In this document: positions 26,311 through 36,720 of the stretch, in pieces
Layout: each line of letters opens with the position of its first letter
How positions within the stretch are numbered: position 1 is the stretch's first letter
From: Pantoea sp. Ap-967
Lineage (GTDB): Bacteria; Pseudomonadota; Gammaproteobacteria; Pseudomonadales; Pseudomonadaceae
Direction: 5' to 3'
Length of the DNA stretch: 64,000 bases
NCBI RefSeq assembly: GCF_011752565.1
Contig: NZ_VWXK01000021.1
Span: 39,200-103,199 of the forward strand
The notes under the pieces: generated by a model
What the model was told of the DNA's origin: nothing
Seen by the model: only the letters and a program-made list of their open reading frames with translations
Database searches by the model: none
Translations under genes and position numbers: made by a program

Positions 26311-27293
26311 GGGTTGGCGCTCCAGCCGCCCTGGGGCGCCTCGAAGCGGTACACCACCGGCCGGGTTTCACCATCGGCGCGGGCGCCGTTGTTGTTGTCC
26401 AGGCCAATCCAGGCACCCTTGGTGTCGATCACCAGCGCTTCGGCCAGGCCGAAGGGCTGCTTGTAGCGGCGCTGGGGCTGCAGCGCATCGGCAGCGAACG
26501 ACCAGCAGCGCTCGACCTTGCCGCTGTTGCTGTCACGCCGGCAGATGCGATAGGCGTTGCGCTCCAGGGTGAACAGCTTGCCTTCGAACCAGGCCAGGTC
26601 GGCAAAGTCCCGTGACACGGCGCGGGCTTCGGGCATCTGCGCCGGTTGCATCTCAACCCCGGCTTCGCTCAGCAACACGCAACTGCGCCCGCAGGTCCAC
26701 ACCGACTGTTGCCGCTCGATGGCCACCAGGCCACGGCGTTCGCGCTCGGCGGCCAGCCACAGGCGGTCGCCCGCCGGGTTGATCGCCACGCCCTCGAACA
26801 GCGCGTTGAAGTTCAGCAGCATGCCGCTGGCACGGGCCTGGCGCACCATCACCGGGTCGATCTTCAACCACTGCGGCTCGCCTTCGACAGGCACCTGCAG
26901 CACGCCGGCGTGGGCCTCGCTGACCAGGTAGAGGTTGCCAGCCTGGTCGCAGGTGATGCCTTCGTAATCCAGCTCCCCGCCGCGCACGTAGGACACAGCC
27001 CAGTTGCGCGACTTCAGCCCCCAGGGCAAACCGCTTTCCGGTGGTGCCGGCGGGGTGAAGGTCAGGGGTTGGGCGCGCCACAGGTCGTTTTGCTGGTCGA
27101 AGCGGTAGATACGGTCGTCATCCCGGTCGGAAACGCCCCACAACCCGCCGCGGCACGCAGCCAGCCCAGACAGGTTGCCACCGCGCATGCCATCGATCAC
27201 ATGCTCGGACTGAAGCTTGAGCTCCGGCCAGTTGCCCGCCAGGCTCGGCAGGGCAACCAGCGCCAGGCAGGCTGCGACCAGCAGACGAATCAA
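26307..27293 (-). CDS. Secreted phytase-like beta-propeller protein
   Basis: The 328-residue precursor starts MIRLLVAACLALVALPSLAGNW, a Sec signal. The body (LSGLAACRGGLWGVSDRDDDRIYRF, ELDYEGITCDQAGNLYLVSEAHAGVLQV, NALFEGVAINPAGDRLWLAAERE) looks like the 'esterase-like activity of phytase' propeller family. That name is historic and enzyme activity is not shown by the sequence. It overlaps parE and the protease gene by four bases each (ATGA), so all four genes form one transcript. Confidence 0.8.
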   Translation of the reverse strand: MIRLLVAACLALVALPSLAGNWPELKLQSEHVIDGMRGGNLSGLAACRGGLWGVSDRDDDRIYRFDQQNDLWRAQPLTFTPPAPPESGLPWGLKSRNWAVSYVRGGELDYEGITCDQAGNLYLVSEAHAGVLQVPVEGEPQWLKIDPVMVRQARASGMLLNFNALFEGVAINPAGDRLWLAAERERRGLVAIERQQSVWTCGRSCVLLSEAGVEMQPAQMPEARAVSRDFADLAWFEGKLFTLERNAYRICRRDSNSGKVERCWSFAADALQPQRRYKQPFGLAEALVIDTKGAWIGLDNNNGARADGETRPVVYRFEAPQGGWSANP

Positions 27294-29194
27294 ACCAGGA
27301 CCTCGGCGAGGTTACCTTTGGTTTCCAGCCAGTTCTTGCGGTCGCCAGCGCGCTTCTTGGCCAGCAGCATGTCCATGATCTCGGTGGTGCCTGCCAGGTC
27401 GTCCAGGGTCAGCTGAACCAGGCGCCGGGTGTTCGGGTCCATGGTGGTTTCGCGCAACTGCGGCGGGTTCATCTCGCCCAGGCCCTTGAATCGAGTGACC
27501 TGCGGCTTGCCGCGCTTCTTCTCGGCCACCAGGCGGTCGAGGATGCCGTCACGCTCGGCCTCGTCGAGGGCGTAGTAGATTTCCTTGCCCAGGTCGATAC
27601 GGTACAGCGGCGGCATGGCGACATACACGTGGCCAGCCTCGACCAACGGGCGGAAATGCTGCACGAACAGGGCGCAGAGCAAGGTGGCGATGTGCAGGCC
27701 GTCGGAGTCGGCGTCGGCGAGGATGCAGATTTTGCCGTAGCGCAGCTGCGACAGGTCGGCAGCGCCCGGGTCGACACCGATGGCCACGGCGATATTGTGC
27801 ACCTCCTGGCTGGCCAGTACCTCGCCGCCGTCGACCTCCCAGGTGTTGAGGATCTTGCCGCGCAGCGGCAGGATCGCCTGGAACTCCTTGTCGCGGGCCT
27901 GCTTGGCCGACCCGCCGGCGGAGTCACCCTCGACCAGGAACAGCTCGGCACGCATGGGGTCTTGCCCGGCGCAGTCGGCCAGCTTGCCGGGCAAGGCCGG
28001 GCCTTGGGTGATGCGCTTGCGCTCGACCTTCTTGCTCGCCTTCAGGCGGCGGCCGGCGTTGCTGATGGCCAGTTCCGCCAGTTGCATGCCCAGCTCGGGG
28101 TGGGCGTTGAGCCACAGGCTGAAGGCGTCCTTGACCACCCCGGAAACGAACGCTGCGGCCTCGCGGGACGACAGGCGCTCTTTGGTCTGCCCGGAGAACT
28201 GCGGCTCCTGCATTTTCATCGACAGCACGAAGGTAATGCGTTCCCAGACGTCTTCGGGCGCCAGCTTGACCCCACGCGGCAGCAGGTTGCGGAACTCGCA
28301 GAACTCGCGCATGGCATCGAGCAGGCCCTGGCGCAGGCCATTGACGTGGGTACCGCCCTGGGCGGTGGGGATCAGGTTGACGTAGCTTTCCTGAACGCTG
28401 TCACCGCCTTCGGGCAGCCACAGCAGGGCCCAGTCCACGGCCTCCTTGTTGCCGGCCAGGCTGCCGCAGAACGGCTCGTCGGGCAGGCGCTGGAACTCGC
28501 TGACCGAGTCGACCAGGTAGGAGCGCAGGCCGTCTTCGTAATGCCACTCGACCTTCTCGCCGCTGGCCTTGTCCTCGAAGCTGACCAACAGGCCCGGGCA
28601 CAGCACAGCCTTGGCCTTGAGCACGTGCTTGAGGCGGCTGATGGAGAATTTTGCCGAGTCGAAGTATTTCGGGTCGGGGCTGAAGTACACGCTGGTGCCG
28701 GTGTTGCGCTTGCCGACCGTGCCGACCACTTCCAGCTCGCTGGCCTTGAAGCCGTCGGCGAAGGTCATCTGGTATTCGTTGCCGTCGCGCTTGACGCGCA
28801 CGCGCACCTGGGTCGACAGGGCGTTGACCACCGAAATGCCCACGCCGTGCAGGCCGCCGGAGAACTGGTAGTTCTTGTTGGAGAACTTGCCACCGGCGTG
28901 CAGCTTGGTGAGGATCAACTCGACGCCCGACACGCCCTCTTCCGGGTGGATATCCACCGGCATGCCGCGACCATCGTCGCTCACTTCCAGCGAGTGGTCG
29001 GCATGCAGGATGACCTGCACCGAGCGGGCATGACCAGCCAGGGCTTCGTCGACGCTGTTGTCGATGACTTCCTGGGCCAGGTGGTTCGGCCGGCTGGTAT
29101 CGGTGTACATGCCCGGGCGCTTGCGCACCGGGTCAAGGCCGGAGAGGACTTCGATGGCGTCTGCGTTATAGGCGCTAGCGCTGGGATTGGCCAT
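27290..29194 (-). CDS. parE: ParE, topoisomerase IV subunit B
   Basis: The 634-residue ATPase subunit has the GHKL site (DNSVDEALAGHA, DDGRGMPVDIHPEEGVSGVELILTKLHAGGKF) and the TOPRIM domain (AELFLVEGDSAGGSAKQARDKEFQAILPLRGKILN, then ILADADSDGLHI). With ParC it forms topoisomerase IV. It leads the parE / phytase-like / protease / parC run. It starts 35 bases after yqiA ends. Confidence 0.97.
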   Translation of the reverse strand: MANPSASAYNADAIEVLSGLDPVRKRPGMYTDTSRPNHLAQEVIDNSVDEALAGHARSVQVILHADHSLEVSDDGRGMPVDIHPEEGVSGVELILTKLHAGGKFSNKNYQFSGGLHGVGISVVNALSTQVRVRVKRDGNEYQMTFADGFKASELEVVGTVGKRNTGTSVYFSPDPKYFDSAKFSISRLKHVLKAKAVLCPGLLVSFEDKASGEKVEWHYEDGLRSYLVDSVSEFQRLPDEPFCGSLAGNKEAVDWALLWLPEGGDSVQESYVNLIPTAQGGTHVNGLRQGLLDAMREFCEFRNLLPRGVKLAPEDVWERITFVLSMKMQEPQFSGQTKERLSSREAAAFVSGVVKDAFSLWLNAHPELGMQLAELAISNAGRRLKASKKVERKRITQGPALPGKLADCAGQDPMRAELFLVEGDSAGGSAKQARDKEFQAILPLRGKILNTWEVDGGEVLASQEVHNIAVAIGVDPGAADLSQLRYGKICILADADSDGLHIATLLCALFVQHFRPLVEAGHVYVAMPPLYRIDLGKEIYYALDEAERDGILDRLVAEKKRGKPQVTRFKGLGEMNPPQLRETTMDPNTRRLVQLTLDDLAGTTEIMDMLLAKKRAGDRKNWLETKGNLAEVLV

Positions 29195-29229
29195 GGGTTC
29201 TCGTCGTCAGTCTGGTGAATGCAAAAAGG

Positions 29230-29838
29230 TCAAAATACAGAAAAATCGAGCGCCGCATACTGCTGCCGCGCAATGCCGGCAAATGCCAGCAGGCCTGGCA
29301 GCTGTTCGGCGAAGCCCTGGTAACTGTGGTCGCCACCGGCCTGGATGCGCAGGGCGCAGGCCTGGTAATAGCGCTGGGCGTCGCGGTAGTCCAGGGTTTC
29401 ATCGGCGGTTTGCAGCCACACTTGATAGCGGCCCGGGTCGGCCGGCGCCGGCACTTGCAGTTCGGCCAGGGCCTGCACGTGGTCCAGGGTCAGCTCCCAG
29501 GTTTCACCGCTGTAGTGGTTGCGCTGGCTGCCCAGGTAACCGTCGAAGCGTTGGTGCGGGGCGACCGCCGGGTTGATCAGCAGAGCCTTGAGGCCGTGGC
29601 GCTCAGCCAGGCAGGTGGCATAGTAGCCGCCGAGCGAACTGCCGACCAGCAGCGGCGCGCCCAGTTCGGCAATGGCGGCTTCGAGCTGGGCCATGGCCTG
29701 GCGCGGGTGGTGGTGCAAGGCGGGCACACGCAGCTGGGCCGAAAGCCCCAGTTGCTGCATTACCGCGTCGAGCTGGCGCGCCTTGGTGGACAGCGGCGAG
29801 CTGTTGAAGCCATGGATATAGAGGATGGAACCCGACAT
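29230..29838 (-). CDS. yqiA: YqiA-type alpha/beta-hydrolase esterase
   Basis: From ATG 29838 the protein is 202 residues: MSGSILYIHGFNSSPLSTKARQLD, then the nucleophile elbow GSSLGGYYA with Ser, LLINPAVAPHQRF, a late Asp in LQTADETLDY and a His in GGDHSYQGF, a full Ser-Asp-His set. YqiA enzymes cleave short acyl and palmitoyl-CoA-type esters in vitro; the cell role is unclear. It lies between cpdA and parE as in E. coli. The 44 codons upstream of 29838 in the same frame do not look coding. Confidence 0.93.
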   Translation of the reverse strand: MSGSILYIHGFNSSPLSTKARQLDAVMQQLGLSAQLRVPALHHHPRQAMAQLEAAIAELGAPLLVGSSLGGYYATCLAERHGLKALLINPAVAPHQRFDGYLGSQRNHYSGETWELTLDHVQALAELQVPAPADPGRYQVWLQTADETLDYRDAQRYYQACALRIQAGGDHSYQGFAEQLPGLLAFAGIARQQYAALDFSVF

Positions 29839-29976
29839 GCTGCCCCCGGAATCTGTGGCTTCGCGCCCGATGGAGCAGGCGCAGGGACGCGCAGTGTAGC
29901 GTGTTCGCCGGGTGTTGGCGCCGTTTGGCCAATCTCGCAACAATTTCTTCAAACCCCCGCTTGCACACACGCCCCT

Positions 29977-30093
29977 GTAGGAGCGAGCGTAGCTCGCGAT
30001 GGGGCGCGCCAGCGGCCCCGGGGGTTCTTCGGCTTCGCAGTCTAGAACGCCGGGGCTGCTTCGCAGCCCATCGCGAGCTGTGCTCGCTCCTAC
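29977..30093. repeat. Inverted REP pair, family A
   Basis: GTAGGAGCGAGCGTAGC from 29977 and its inverted copy ending at 30093 enclose a GC-rich loop with GGGGCTGC/GCAGCCC sub-stems. It fills the 282-bp gap between yqiA and cpdA (29839-30120); I see no gene in the remainder. Confidence 0.9.
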
Positions 30094-30120
30094 AGGGGGA
30101 AAGTGTGCGCTTTGGGTAGT

Positions 30121-30924
30121 TCAGTACCCGGGGCTGTCGAAGTCCAGCTTCACTTCGAAATCGATGGCCCGCTCCACCCCGGTTTCCAGCCGCCCGTCGC
30201 CATGCAGGCGCATCCAGCGGTAGCCTGGGTGCTCCTCGCTGACCTTGAAGTCCTCACTGCCCGCCGCGAACTGGATGCAGGTCGACGGCGTGGCCAAGAG
30301 GCGCAGGCCGCCTTGCTGTTCATCCCACGGCTGGTGAATATGCCCCCAGAGCAAACCCTTGACCTGTGGATAACTGCGCAGGCGCTGCAGCAGTTCATCG
30401 GCATTGCGCAAACCGATCGGCGCAATCCAGGCGCAGCCGATATCCACCGGCTGATGATGGCAGCACACCAGGCAATGCCGCTCGCCTGCCGAGGCCAGCG
30501 CCTGGTCCAGCGCCGCCAGTTGGTCCGCCTCGAGAAACCCATGGGTGGCACCCGGCACCGCCGTATTGAGCATGACCACGCGCCAGGCCCCGACATCAGT
30601 AACCGCCTCGACCAAATCGGGCGCCAGCTGGGCCATCACCCTGGCTTCATCGTGGTTGCCCGGCAACCAGCGAGTCGGCACCGCCAGCTCAGCAGTCAGC
30701 CCGCGAAACGCCTCATAGGACGCCACGCTGCCATCCTGGGACAAATCGCCCGTGCACAGCAGCAGGTCGATGCGTGGTTGCTCGCGGCGCACCTGGGCCA
30801 CCACATGGCGCAGGCTGTCACGGGTATTGAGGCCCAGCAGCGTGCCTGCCGGGTCGGCGAACAAGTGGGCATCGGTCAGTTGCACCACATGCACGGGTGC
30901 CGGGAAGGGGTCTGGGTGCGGCAA
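30121..30924 (-). CDS. cpdA: CpdA, 3',5'-cyclic-AMP phosphodiesterase
   Basis: The 267-residue metallophosphatase has the five family blocks: QLTDAHLF, CTGDLSQDGS, LPGNHDE, CCHHQPVDIG and GLLWGHIHQPW, ligands for a two-metal centre. CpdA lowers cAMP and so limits Vfr/Crp activity. It precedes yqiA in the conserved nudF-DUF1249-cpdA-yqiA-parE order. Confidence 0.96.
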   Translation of the reverse strand: MPHPDPFPAPVHVVQLTDAHLFADPAGTLLGLNTRDSLRHVVAQVRREQPRIDLLLCTGDLSQDGSVASYEAFRGLTAELAVPTRWLPGNHDEARVMAQLAPDLVEAVTDVGAWRVVMLNTAVPGATHGFLEADQLAALDQALASAGERHCLVCCHHQPVDIGCAWIAPIGLRNADELLQRLRSYPQVKGLLWGHIHQPWDEQQGGLRLLATPSTCIQFAAGSEDFKVSEEHPGYRWMRLHGDGRLETGVERAIDFEVKLDFDSPGY

Positions 30925-31009
30925 CGGCCGTCTCCTCGAACGGTTTATGCCCCGATTATGGCGGTGGATCGGTTTCGAGCAAACACCCGAAGCCGACCCC
31001 GTTCACATT

Positions 31010-31456
31010 TCAGCGCACACTGGCCAATTCATGGCCACACGCCAGGCAATGGCTGAGCCATTCCCCGAGGAACAGGTTCAGCTGGGCTTTTTCGTCCGGC
31101 TGGTGCATGGCTTCGTTGGGGTACGGGTAGATGCTGCGCAGACGCCGGGTGTGTTCGGCGCTGATCACTTCGGCCATGCGCGCATCGTGGTACACCTGCA
31201 CTTCCAGGTGCGGCACCGGCAGCCAGGGCAGGCTGTGCTCCTGGCGCACGCGCAAGGTGGTGGTGTACGGGCAGGCCAGCAGCACATCGAGCGCCAGCAC
31301 ACCGAGCATCTGGTCGCCCTGGGTCATGCCGATGCGCCGCGAGCTCTGGGTGGTACGCATGTCGGGCAGCAGGCGCATGAGCCGGGCGTAGTTGGCCTCG
31401 CAGGCGGCTTGCAGCCCGGCCAGGTCGACCCGATAACGCTCACGCAGCAGGTTCAC
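31010..31456 (-). CDS. DUF1249 (YqiB-type) protein
   Basis: The frame from GTG 31456 gives 148 residues beginning (M)NLLRERYRVDLAGLQAACEANYARLMRLLPDM, then LDVLLACPYTTTLRVRQEHSLPWLPVPHLEVQVYHDARMAEV and a C-terminal FLGEWLSHCLACGH. That is the DUF1249 family, of unknown role but always near nudF and cpdA. The GTG overlaps the nudF stop as GTGA, and another GTG two codons earlier is possible. The enclosing open frame is longer, but its first half is an out-of-frame reading of nudF. Confidence 0.88.
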   Translation of the reverse strand: MNLLRERYRVDLAGLQAACEANYARLMRLLPDMRTTQSSRRIGMTQGDQMLGVLALDVLLACPYTTTLRVRQEHSLPWLPVPHLEVQVYHDARMAEVISAEHTRRLRSIYPYPNEAMHQPDEKAQLNLFLGEWLSHCLACGHELASVR

Positions 31457-32070
31457 TTCCACATACCTCGAACTTCGTCTTTGTTCAGTGCCAGCCATTG
31501 CAGGCTGATGATGGTTGCCGCATTGCAGATCCGGCCGTCGCGCACCGCCTGCAGTGCGTCGTCGAACGACCACACGCGCACGCGGATGTCCTCGCCCTCT
31601 TCTTCCAGGCCATGCAGGCCGCCGGCGCCTGCACTGCTGCAGCGGCCCAGGAACAGGTGCACGTATTCGTCGCTGCCGCCGGGCGAAGGGAAGTAGCGGG
31701 TGATCGGCCACAGGGCGCTGATGCTCAGCCCGGCTTCTTCCTCGGCCTCGCGGTGGGCAACTTCCTCGGGCTCCTCGGCCTTGTCGATCAGCCCGGCGAC
31801 CATCTCGATCAGCCAAGGGTTGTCGATCTTGCCCAGGGCACCGACGCGAAACTGCTCGATCAACACCACTTCATCGCGCAGAGGGTCGTAAGGCAGCACG
31901 CAGACGGCATCGTGGCGCACGAACAGCTCACGGCTGATCTCGCGGCCCATTCCGCCGGCGAACAATTCGTGGCGCAGGCGCACCTTGTCGAGCTTGTAGA
32001 AGCCCTTGAAGCAGTTGGCCCGCTCGGCGATCTCAACCGCCTTGGGCACCGAATTCAACGTGTCTGACAT
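31453..32070 (-). CDS. nudF: NudF, ADP-ribose pyrophosphatase
   Basis: From ATG 32070 (AGGA just upstream) the protein is 205 residues. Its Nudix box, G-x5-E-x7-REAEEEAGL, is complete in AGLIDKAEEPEEVAHREAEEEAGL. The upstream LIEQFRVGA and the family-specific PSPGGSDEYVHLFLG point to ADP-ribose hydrolysis to AMP and ribose-5-phosphate. It leads the nudF-DUF1249-cpdA-yqiA series; a 196-bp divergent gap separates it from the lipoprotein gene. Confidence 0.95.
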   Translation of the reverse strand: MSDTLNSVPKAVEIAERANCFKGFYKLDKVRLRHELFAGGMGREISRELFVRHDAVCVLPYDPLRDEVVLIEQFRVGALGKIDNPWLIEMVAGLIDKAEEPEEVAHREAEEEAGLSISALWPITRYFPSPGGSDEYVHLFLGRCSSAGAGGLHGLEEEGEDIRVRVWSFDDALQAVRDGRICNAATIISLQWLALNKDEVRGMWK

Positions 32071-32266
32071 GGAAATCCTCATGGCTACAGCAACAGCTTG
32101 ATTACCGCTTCGCGCCATCCTACTCCGCACGGTTGCCCGTTTCACCCCTTTCCGGCAACCGTTCGCCCACTGGGGACAGCGCGTCTTCTCTCTGTTAGCT
32201 TAGTGGCGAACCGAAGGCCGCGCAGACGGTCAAAGGCCGACTTTTCCCTGTTCTGCAAGGATCATC

Positions 32267-33013
32267 ATGACACTTGTCAAACTGACCTCCGTGGCCGTGC
32301 TGGCACTCGCCCTTGGCGCCTGCCAGAGCCTGTTCGCGCCCAACTACCGGGCCCCGCTGGAGGTCAAGCGCGACGCCTGGGAGCATGTCAAACCCGGCTG
32401 CAACGCACAGGACTGCCCGTTGGTGAACATCGACATGGTCCATTTTCCGGCCCTGCCCAAGCTCGATGCGATTGTCGAGCAGCGCCTGCTGCAGCTGACC
32501 GAAGACAATCAGCATGGCACCGCGCCGGCCACCCTGCAGGCCTATGAGCAGCAGTTCCTGGCCAGTGCCGACAAACGCAACAGCAGCTACCTGCAAGCCA
32601 AGGTACGCGAGCAGCATGACGGCCTGGTGATCGTCGAGTTGTCCAGCTACCTCGACAGCGGTGGCGCCCACGGCATGCCGGGGCGCGGCTTCATCAACTA
32701 TTCGCGCAAGCTGGACAAGGTGCTGACCCTGCAGGACATGCTGCTGCCGGGCCAGGAAGAGACGTTCTGGAAGACCGTCGAGGAATCGCACCGCGCCTGG
32801 CAGATCAGCGTGGGCATGGACAAGGACGCCGAGTTCGTCAAAACCTGGCCCTTCAAGCGCTCGCCGCACGTCGCCCTGACGTACGGCGCGGTGGTGGTGA
32901 AGTACGAGGTCTATGCCATCGCGCCCTACTCCATGGGCCACGTGGAATTGAAGATACCCTACCCACGCCTGAACGGCGTCCTCAAGCCCGAACTGTTTCC
33001 CGGCCGCGGCTGA
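32267..33013 (+). CDS. RsiV-like (DUF3298) lipoprotein
   Basis: The 248-residue precursor begins MTLVKLTSVAVLALALGACQS, a lipobox with Cys19. The body has the DUF4163/DUF3298 pattern seen in RsiV and related extracytoplasmic proteins (SSYLDSGGAHGMPGRGFINYSRKLDKVLTLQDMLLPGQE; VEYEVYAIAPYSMG-like VVKYEVYAIAPYSMGHVELKIPY). In RsiV this domain binds lysozyme; here there is no sigma factor nearby, so a similar role is only a suggestion. The last 32 bases overlap the convergent cytX tail. Confidence 0.82.
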   Translation: MTLVKLTSVAVLALALGACQSLFAPNYRAPLEVKRDAWEHVKPGCNAQDCPLVNIDMVHFPALPKLDAIVEQRLLQLTEDNQHGTAPATLQAYEQQFLASADKRNSSYLQAKVREQHDGLVIVELSSYLDSGGAHGMPGRGFINYSRKLDKVLTLQDMLLPGQEETFWKTVEESHRAWQISVGMDKDAEFVKTWPFKRSPHVALTYGAVVVKYEVYAIAPYSMGHVELKIPYPRLNGVLKPELFPGRG

Positions 33014-34265
33014 GGCTCAGCAGCCCGTGTAGCCCACCTGCCAGCAGCAGTGCCGGCAGGGTCGCGCCCAGCTCCGGGGCCTTGGCGGCGATGATGTGGT
33101 ACGCCGCCACGCCCACGGCCCAGGCCAGCAGCGCCTGCCAGTGCAAGCCATCGACCTGGGCTGGCAGGCGGCGGCGGCGAACCACGTAGTGGTCCATCAG
33201 CACAACGCCGAACAGCGGCGCGAACACCGAGCCGATCAACAGCAGGAAGTTCTCGTACTGGGCCAGCGGCGCCAGCAAGGCAATCAGGGTGCACAGCACG
33301 CCGATGGCCAAGGCCAGGTGCTCGACCTTCAGCGGCAACAGCACACCGGTGGAAACAGCGGCCGAGTGGATATCGGCAAAGGCCTTTTCCGACTCGTCCA
33401 GCAAGATCAGCAACAGCGGCAGGCCCATGCCGGCGCCGGCCAGGGCCAACAGCAGCGCGTTGACTTCGCCACTGGCAGCGAAGGCCAGGGTGTAGGCGAC
33501 GCCCAGGCTCATCAGCCAGGTGTTGCCAATGAAGTAACCCAGCACCGTGCCGCCGAACACCTGCCCGCCATTGCGGGCGAAGCGCGAATAGTCGGCGATC
33601 AGCGGCAACCACGACAGCGGCATGGCGATGACGATGTCAAAGCCCACGGCCAGCGACATCGAGCCATCCCCGGCGCGCTGCCACAGCTCGGCCAGGTCGG
33701 CCTTGGCGAACAGGTTCCAGGTCAGCCACAGGCAGGCGCCCAGCAGCAGCCAGATACCCCAGGCGCGCAGGACCTTGCGCACGAATGCCAGCGGCCCGCT
33801 CACCGCCAGCACGGTGGCCAGCGCGCCGAAGCACAGGGTCCAGAGCATCGGGCTGTTCCAGGCACTGTCCTCGCCGAACGCCCGCGCGCCCAGCAGGCTG
33901 GCGGCATCGCGCATGACGATGATCTCGAAAGCGCCCCAGCCCACCAGTTGCAGCAGGTTGAGCAGTGCCGGCAGGCGGGCGCCATGGCGGCCTAGGCTGA
34001 GCTTCAGGGTGCTCATGGCCGACAGGCCGGTGTCGCTGCCGATGACCCCGGCGGCGCCGAGCAGCAGCACGCCGACGCCAGTGCCCAGGGCGATGGCCAG
34101 TACCGCGTTCGCCAGGCCCAGGCCAGGGGCGAGCATGGCGCCGACCTGCAGCACCATGAGGCCGATGCCGAGGGAGAACCACAGCGAGAACAGGTCACGG
34201 GCGCCGAAGATGCGCTGGTGGGTGGGGACCGGGTGGTCGGGGGAGAATTGGCTGGGTGATGTCAT
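32982..34265 (-). CDS. cytX: CytX, probable hydroxymethylpyrimidine transporter
   Basis: A 427-residue protein with about 12 membrane helices of the NCS1/cytosine-purine permease family (ARDLFSLWFSLGIGLMVLQVGAML, DIVIAMPLSWLPLIADYSRFARNG). Members next to thiamin genes are called CytX and are thought to import HMP, the thiamin pyrimidine. It lies 149 bp downstream of thiC on the same strand, with a REP pair between, so it may be reached by the TPP-controlled transcript. Substrate is inferred from context only. Confidence 0.85.
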   Translation of the reverse strand: MTSPSQFSPDHPVPTHQRIFGARDLFSLWFSLGIGLMVLQVGAMLAPGLGLANAVLAIALGTGVGVLLLGAAGVIGSDTGLSAMSTLKLSLGRHGARLPALLNLLQLVGWGAFEIIVMRDAASLLGARAFGEDSAWNSPMLWTLCFGALATVLAVSGPLAFVRKVLRAWGIWLLLGACLWLTWNLFAKADLAELWQRAGDGSMSLAVGFDIVIAMPLSWLPLIADYSRFARNGGQVFGGTVLGYFIGNTWLMSLGVAYTLAFAASGEVNALLLALAGAGMGLPLLLILLDESEKAFADIHSAAVSTGVLLPLKVEHLALAIGVLCTLIALLAPLAQYENFLLLIGSVFAPLFGVVLMDHYVVRRRRLPAQVDGLHWQALLAWAVGVAAYHIIAAKAPELGATLPALLLAGGLHGLLSLSRGRETVRA

Positions 34266-34310
34266 TGTTGTGTTCGCCGGAAGAATGATTGATTGCTGCC
34301 ACCCCCTGTG

Positions 34311-34394
34311 CAGGAGCGGGCTTGCCCCGCGAAGGCGTCAAGCCTGCCAAGCGCGTTGGCGCCGCTGACGCTTTCGCGGGGCAAGCCCGCTCCT
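34311..34394. repeat. Inverted REP pair, family B
   Basis: AGGAGCGGGCTTGCCCCGCG on the plus strand (one base off consensus at its start) and its inverted copy ending at 34394 form a long stem. It separates thiC from cytX and could stabilise or trim the shared message. Confidence 0.88.
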
Positions 34395-34414
34395 ACAACA
34401 GAGTGAGTACGTGG

Positions 34415-36295
<1,881 letters not shown>

Positions 36296-36462
36296 CACAG
36301 GCTCTCCAGACGGCTTCCTAGCGGGCGGAATGTCGGGGGAGAACCTGAAAGGCGTGGACGCACCCATGGACGAGTGCAGTGCCGAAGACGAGGTGCCACG
36401 AGCTGCAAGCAGCTGAGACATTCCCGGACCTGGCACAAGAGGCTCCCCGGGAAGGCGAGCAA
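36296..36462 (-). promoter_or_regulatory. thiC leader after the aptamer (expression platform)
   Basis: This 167-nt untranslated stretch holds a 7-bp stem TTCCCGG/CCGGGAA (36447-36453 with 36421-36427), a small palindrome AGCTGCTTGCAGCT (near 36401-36414) and the GGAGAG ribosome site. A TCTTGT copy (36435-36440 complement) can pair with the 3' arm of aptamer stem P1. Confidence 0.55.
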
Positions 36463-36554
36463 TCTTGTTCCCTACGCAGGCGCTAACCTGATCAGGTTCA
36501 ACGGGATCCGCACCTATGCGATCTCAGCCTTTGCTTCAAGGCACCCCGACAAGA
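36463..36554 (-). promoter_or_regulatory. TPP (THI-box) riboswitch
   Basis: On the minus strand the conserved blocks occur in order: TCGGGGTGCC, GGCTGAGAT, a variable arm, CCCGTTGAACCTGATC, GGTTAGCGCCTGCG and TAGGGAACAAGA. This is the complete thiamin pyrophosphate aptamer. It begins the thiC transcript about 170 nt before the start codon and should lower thiC (and possibly cytX) expression when TPP is plentiful. Between it and the divergent tolC start (36555-36720) both promoters must lie; I see no clear -35/-10 pair there. Confidence 0.97.
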
Positions 36555-36720
36555 ACAGGCGCAGTCTAGACTGGAGTGGCCGACAAAGCCAAGCGGGTAA
36601 TTTGCAGCAGGATGAAAGGCGCACGCGGCGATTGTTGCCGGGGGGCCCATGGCACTACACTGGCACGTCGGACGATACTCAACAGTTCAGTAATTATTTT
36701 TCGTACAAGGATTGCCCCCT

